17,728 nucleotides of DNA from Butyrivibrio sp. (GTDB taxonomy: Bacteria > Bacillota_A > Clostridia > Lachnospirales > Lachnospiraceae), in NCBI GenBank assembly GCA_017996845.1, contig JAGOGF010000041.1:1-17728 (forward strand), in the 5' to 3' direction. Both the position numbers and the translations under genes were made by a program. The notes under the pieces were generated by a model that had not been told where the DNA came from, did no database searches, and saw only the letters and a program-made list of their open reading frames with translations. Each line of letters opens with the position of its first letter. Position 1 is the stretch's first letter. Below, piece by piece: positions 16,028 to 17,728 of the stretch.

Positions 16028-16939
16028 TCAGCCCTTTACCGAACCGATTGTCAATCCCTTGATAAAATACTTCTGGAAGAATGGGTAAACCACAATAATA
16101 GGTCCGATTACAACTACAACGGTTGCCATGGTAGCTGAATACTGTGGGATGCTCCCCTGCATGGCTGCCAATGCGCTTGAAGGAATATTTCGTACACTTA
16201 ACAGTGTCTCAATACTCTTCTGAATATTAATCAGCAGAAGCTGCAAAGGTTTTTTAGAATCACTCTTAATAAACAGGAGTGCATTCTGCCAGTCATTCCA
16301 ATACATTGTAGCCATCATGAATCCGACCGCTGCAAGTGAAGGTTTCATCAAAGGAAGTACAATCTGAAAAAAGGTTCTGTACTCCCCTGCTCCGTCAATT
16401 CTGGCAGAATCCATCAGATCTCCGGGAATACTGGTTTGAATATATGTCCTTAAAATAATAATATTCATTGTTGAAACACACAAGGGCAAAATTAACAGCC
16501 ATAAACTATCCTGTAAATGATATACGGATGTATAAATAACATAAGTTGATAACTGTCCGCCGGAAAAAAGCATTGGAATAGTAGCCCAGATTACCAGAAA
16601 TTTACGAAGCGGAAAATCTTTGATCGTCAGACAATGCGCATACATTGCCATCACGAGCAGACCGATCAGTGTCCCTGATATCGTAACCAGAATCGTTACT
16701 CCATAAGATATAAAAAGTTGTTTGCCATATCGAAGTACTGCATTAAATCCGTTCAATGACAATTTGGATGGAAAGAAAGTAAATCCGCTTACCGTCAGAA
16801 CTTTTTCATCCGTAAATGCTGAAATGAAAATCAAAAGTACAGGCATTGCAAATAGAATCGTTATAAAAAGCAGAATCAGTACAAGAACAATCTGTGCAAG
16901 CTTTGTTCTTTTTTGCTTTCTTGTTTTGAGTTTATTCAT
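16028..16939 (-). CDS. Sugar ABC transporter permease, LplC/MalG (CUT1) type
   Basis: The protein has 303 residues with a basic N-terminus and six predicted membrane spans (first at about 15-40, last at about 272-290). The cytoplasmic EAA loop that contacts the ATPase is DSARIDGAGEYRTFFQIVLP (177-196). The C-terminus ends ...YFIKGLTIGSVKG, the standard ending of LplC/YtcP-type permeases. It pairs with the partial permease upstream to form the channel for an oligosaccharide or related solute. The frame can be extended to 17002, but ATG at 16939 has AGGGG ten bases upstream and gives the family N-terminus (MNKLKTRKQK). The RpiR gene follows after 32 bases. The ATPase is not in this window, as is usual for this family, which shares a common MsmX-like ATPase. 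Confidence 0.94.
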   Translation of the reverse strand: MNKLKTRKQKRTKLAQIVLVLILLFITILFAMPVLLIFISAFTDEKVLTVSGFTFFPSKLSLNGFNAVLRYGKQLFISYGVTILVTISGTLIGLLVMAMYAHCLTIKDFPLRKFLVIWATIPMLFSGGQLSTYVIYTSVYHLQDSLWLLILPLCVSTMNIIILRTYIQTSIPGDLMDSARIDGAGEYRTFFQIVLPLMKPSLAAVGFMMATMYWNDWQNALLFIKSDSKKPLQLLLINIQKSIETLLSVRNIPSSALAAMQGSIPQYSATMATVVVVIGPIIVVYPFFQKYFIKGLTIGSVKG

Positions 16940-17050
16940 ATGATAATCCCCTTTTCTGTGCCTTTTTTCAGCACAAAAATCGTATGTAAAATCTGTTCTC
17001 ACACTCGCCGCATGGCCGCAAAACAGTCTTGGCCAGCTACGTATCTCGAA

Positions 17051-17728
17051 TTAGAACAGTGCATTGTCCGGTGAAATTTTCTTAACAGCAGCATTGGATA
17101 CCAGAATCAGCACCGTTCCAACAATCGACTGGAAGAAAGTTGCCGCAGCAGTAAATCCAAAATTCGAATTATGGAAAATGGAATTCAGAATATAGGAATC
17201 AATTACCTGCGTCGTGGAATATAATGTTCCGCTGTTTCTGGTTACCTGATAGAACAGGCCGGTGTCAGAATGCATGATACTTCCGACTGAAAGAAGCAGC
17301 ATTACTGTGATCATCGGAACAAGGGACGGCAGTGTAACATGCTTGATCTGCTGCCATTTATTGGCTCCGTCAATATCTGCGGCTTCATAGAGCTGCGGAT
17401 CAATACCTGCCAGAACCGACATGTATAATACGGAACCATATCCTGTTCCGTTCCATATCTTAACGATTGTCAGAATTGCAGGCCAATACTTTGCTTCCAT
17501 ATACCAGCGTGTGCTGATACCGAATAAGTGGTTGATCATTCCGGTATCACTGCTCAGAAACGCATATACAATAAACTGTACAGCTGTAAAAGATATAAAG
17601 ATCGGTATAATCAGGATACACTGCATCACCTTTCCCAGTTTTTTGAAAACAAGCTGATCCATCGCAATGGCCAGTACAATTTCCAAAAACATTCCTATTA
17701 CAGTAAATATTACGTAATAGGCTACTGT
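17051..17728 (-). CDS. Sugar ABC transporter permease, LplB (CUT1) type, partial
   Basis: The frame is open to the right edge with no stop, so the N-terminus is cut off. 225 residues are visible against about 300 for the family. Four to five membrane spans can be seen. The EAA loop is YEAADIDGANKWQQIKHVTL, followed by LPSLVP, and the C-terminus ends ...VKKISPDNALF, as in LplB relatives. An internal Met at 17692 is not the true start, because in-frame codons continue upstream (TVAYYVIFTVIG). It is the partner of the LplC-type permease, 111 bases downstream. A solute-binding lipoprotein gene is expected outside the window to the right, which is an inference from typical operon order. Confidence 0.92.
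   Translation of the reverse strand, partial: TVAYYVIFTVIGMFLEIVLAIAMDQLVFKKLGKVMQCILIIPIFISFTAVQFIVYAFLSSDTGMINHLFGISTRWYMEAKYWPAILTIVKIWNGTGYGSVLYMSVLAGIDPQLYEAADIDGANKWQQIKHVTLPSLVPMITVMLLLSVGSIMHSDTGLFYQVTRNSGTLYSTTQVIDSYILNSIFHNSNFGFTAAATFFQSIVGTVLILVSNAAVKKISPDNALF

Overview
The window reads as ordinary chromosome of a low- to moderate-GC Firmicute, most likely a gut Clostridia of the Lachnospiraceae type. This is judged from AT-rich intergenic DNA, strong AGGAGG-like ribosome sites, an AGCS symporter, an AKR14-type reductase with its MerR regulator, an RpiR-controlled LplB/LplC-type sugar ABC operon and a DUF4127 gene. The organism is an inference, because no rRNA or other marker gene is present. 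No tRNA, IS element, prophage or CRISPR array was found.

Left part (1-7918). An XRE-type helix-turn-helix protein with a large unrecognised C-terminal region is followed by an AGCS sodium:amino-acid symporter. Convergent to it is a membrane-anchored S11 D,D-carboxypeptidase-like protein whose second active-site motif is SGA instead of SGN. Divergent from that is a membrane GGDEF-EAL protein with a degenerate GGDEF and a complete EAL set, so a likely c-di-GMP phosphodiesterase. A MerR regulator and an aldo/keto reductase are divergently arranged around a textbook MerR promoter (19-bp spacer, 8+8 bp operator).

Middle part (7763-13364, all minus strand). A CE2-like SGNH esterase overlaps the reductase gene tail-to-tail by 156 bp. 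Next is a potassium-signalling operon, transcribed as trkA-like RCK protein, a 33-codon single-span membrane peptide, kdpD and kdpE, closed by a terminator. No kdpFABC and no TrkH/KtrB channel subunit is in the window. KdpD carries a near match to the c-di-AMP-binding USP motif described for S. aureus KdpD.

Right part (13501-17728, minus strand). A sugar-import operon enters from the right edge: partial LplB-type permease, LplC-type permease, RpiR/SIS regulator and a DUF4127 protein of unknown function, ended by a strong hairpin terminator. The solute-binding protein would be expected beyond the right edge.

The best leads are (1) a nearly identical palindromic site in front of both the symporter and the trkA-kdpDE operon, about 12 kb apart, (2) the small membrane peptide between trkA and kdpD, (3) the DUF4127 gene tied to sugar import and RpiR control, and (4) the orphan KdpDE pair with a probable c-di-AMP sensor motif.
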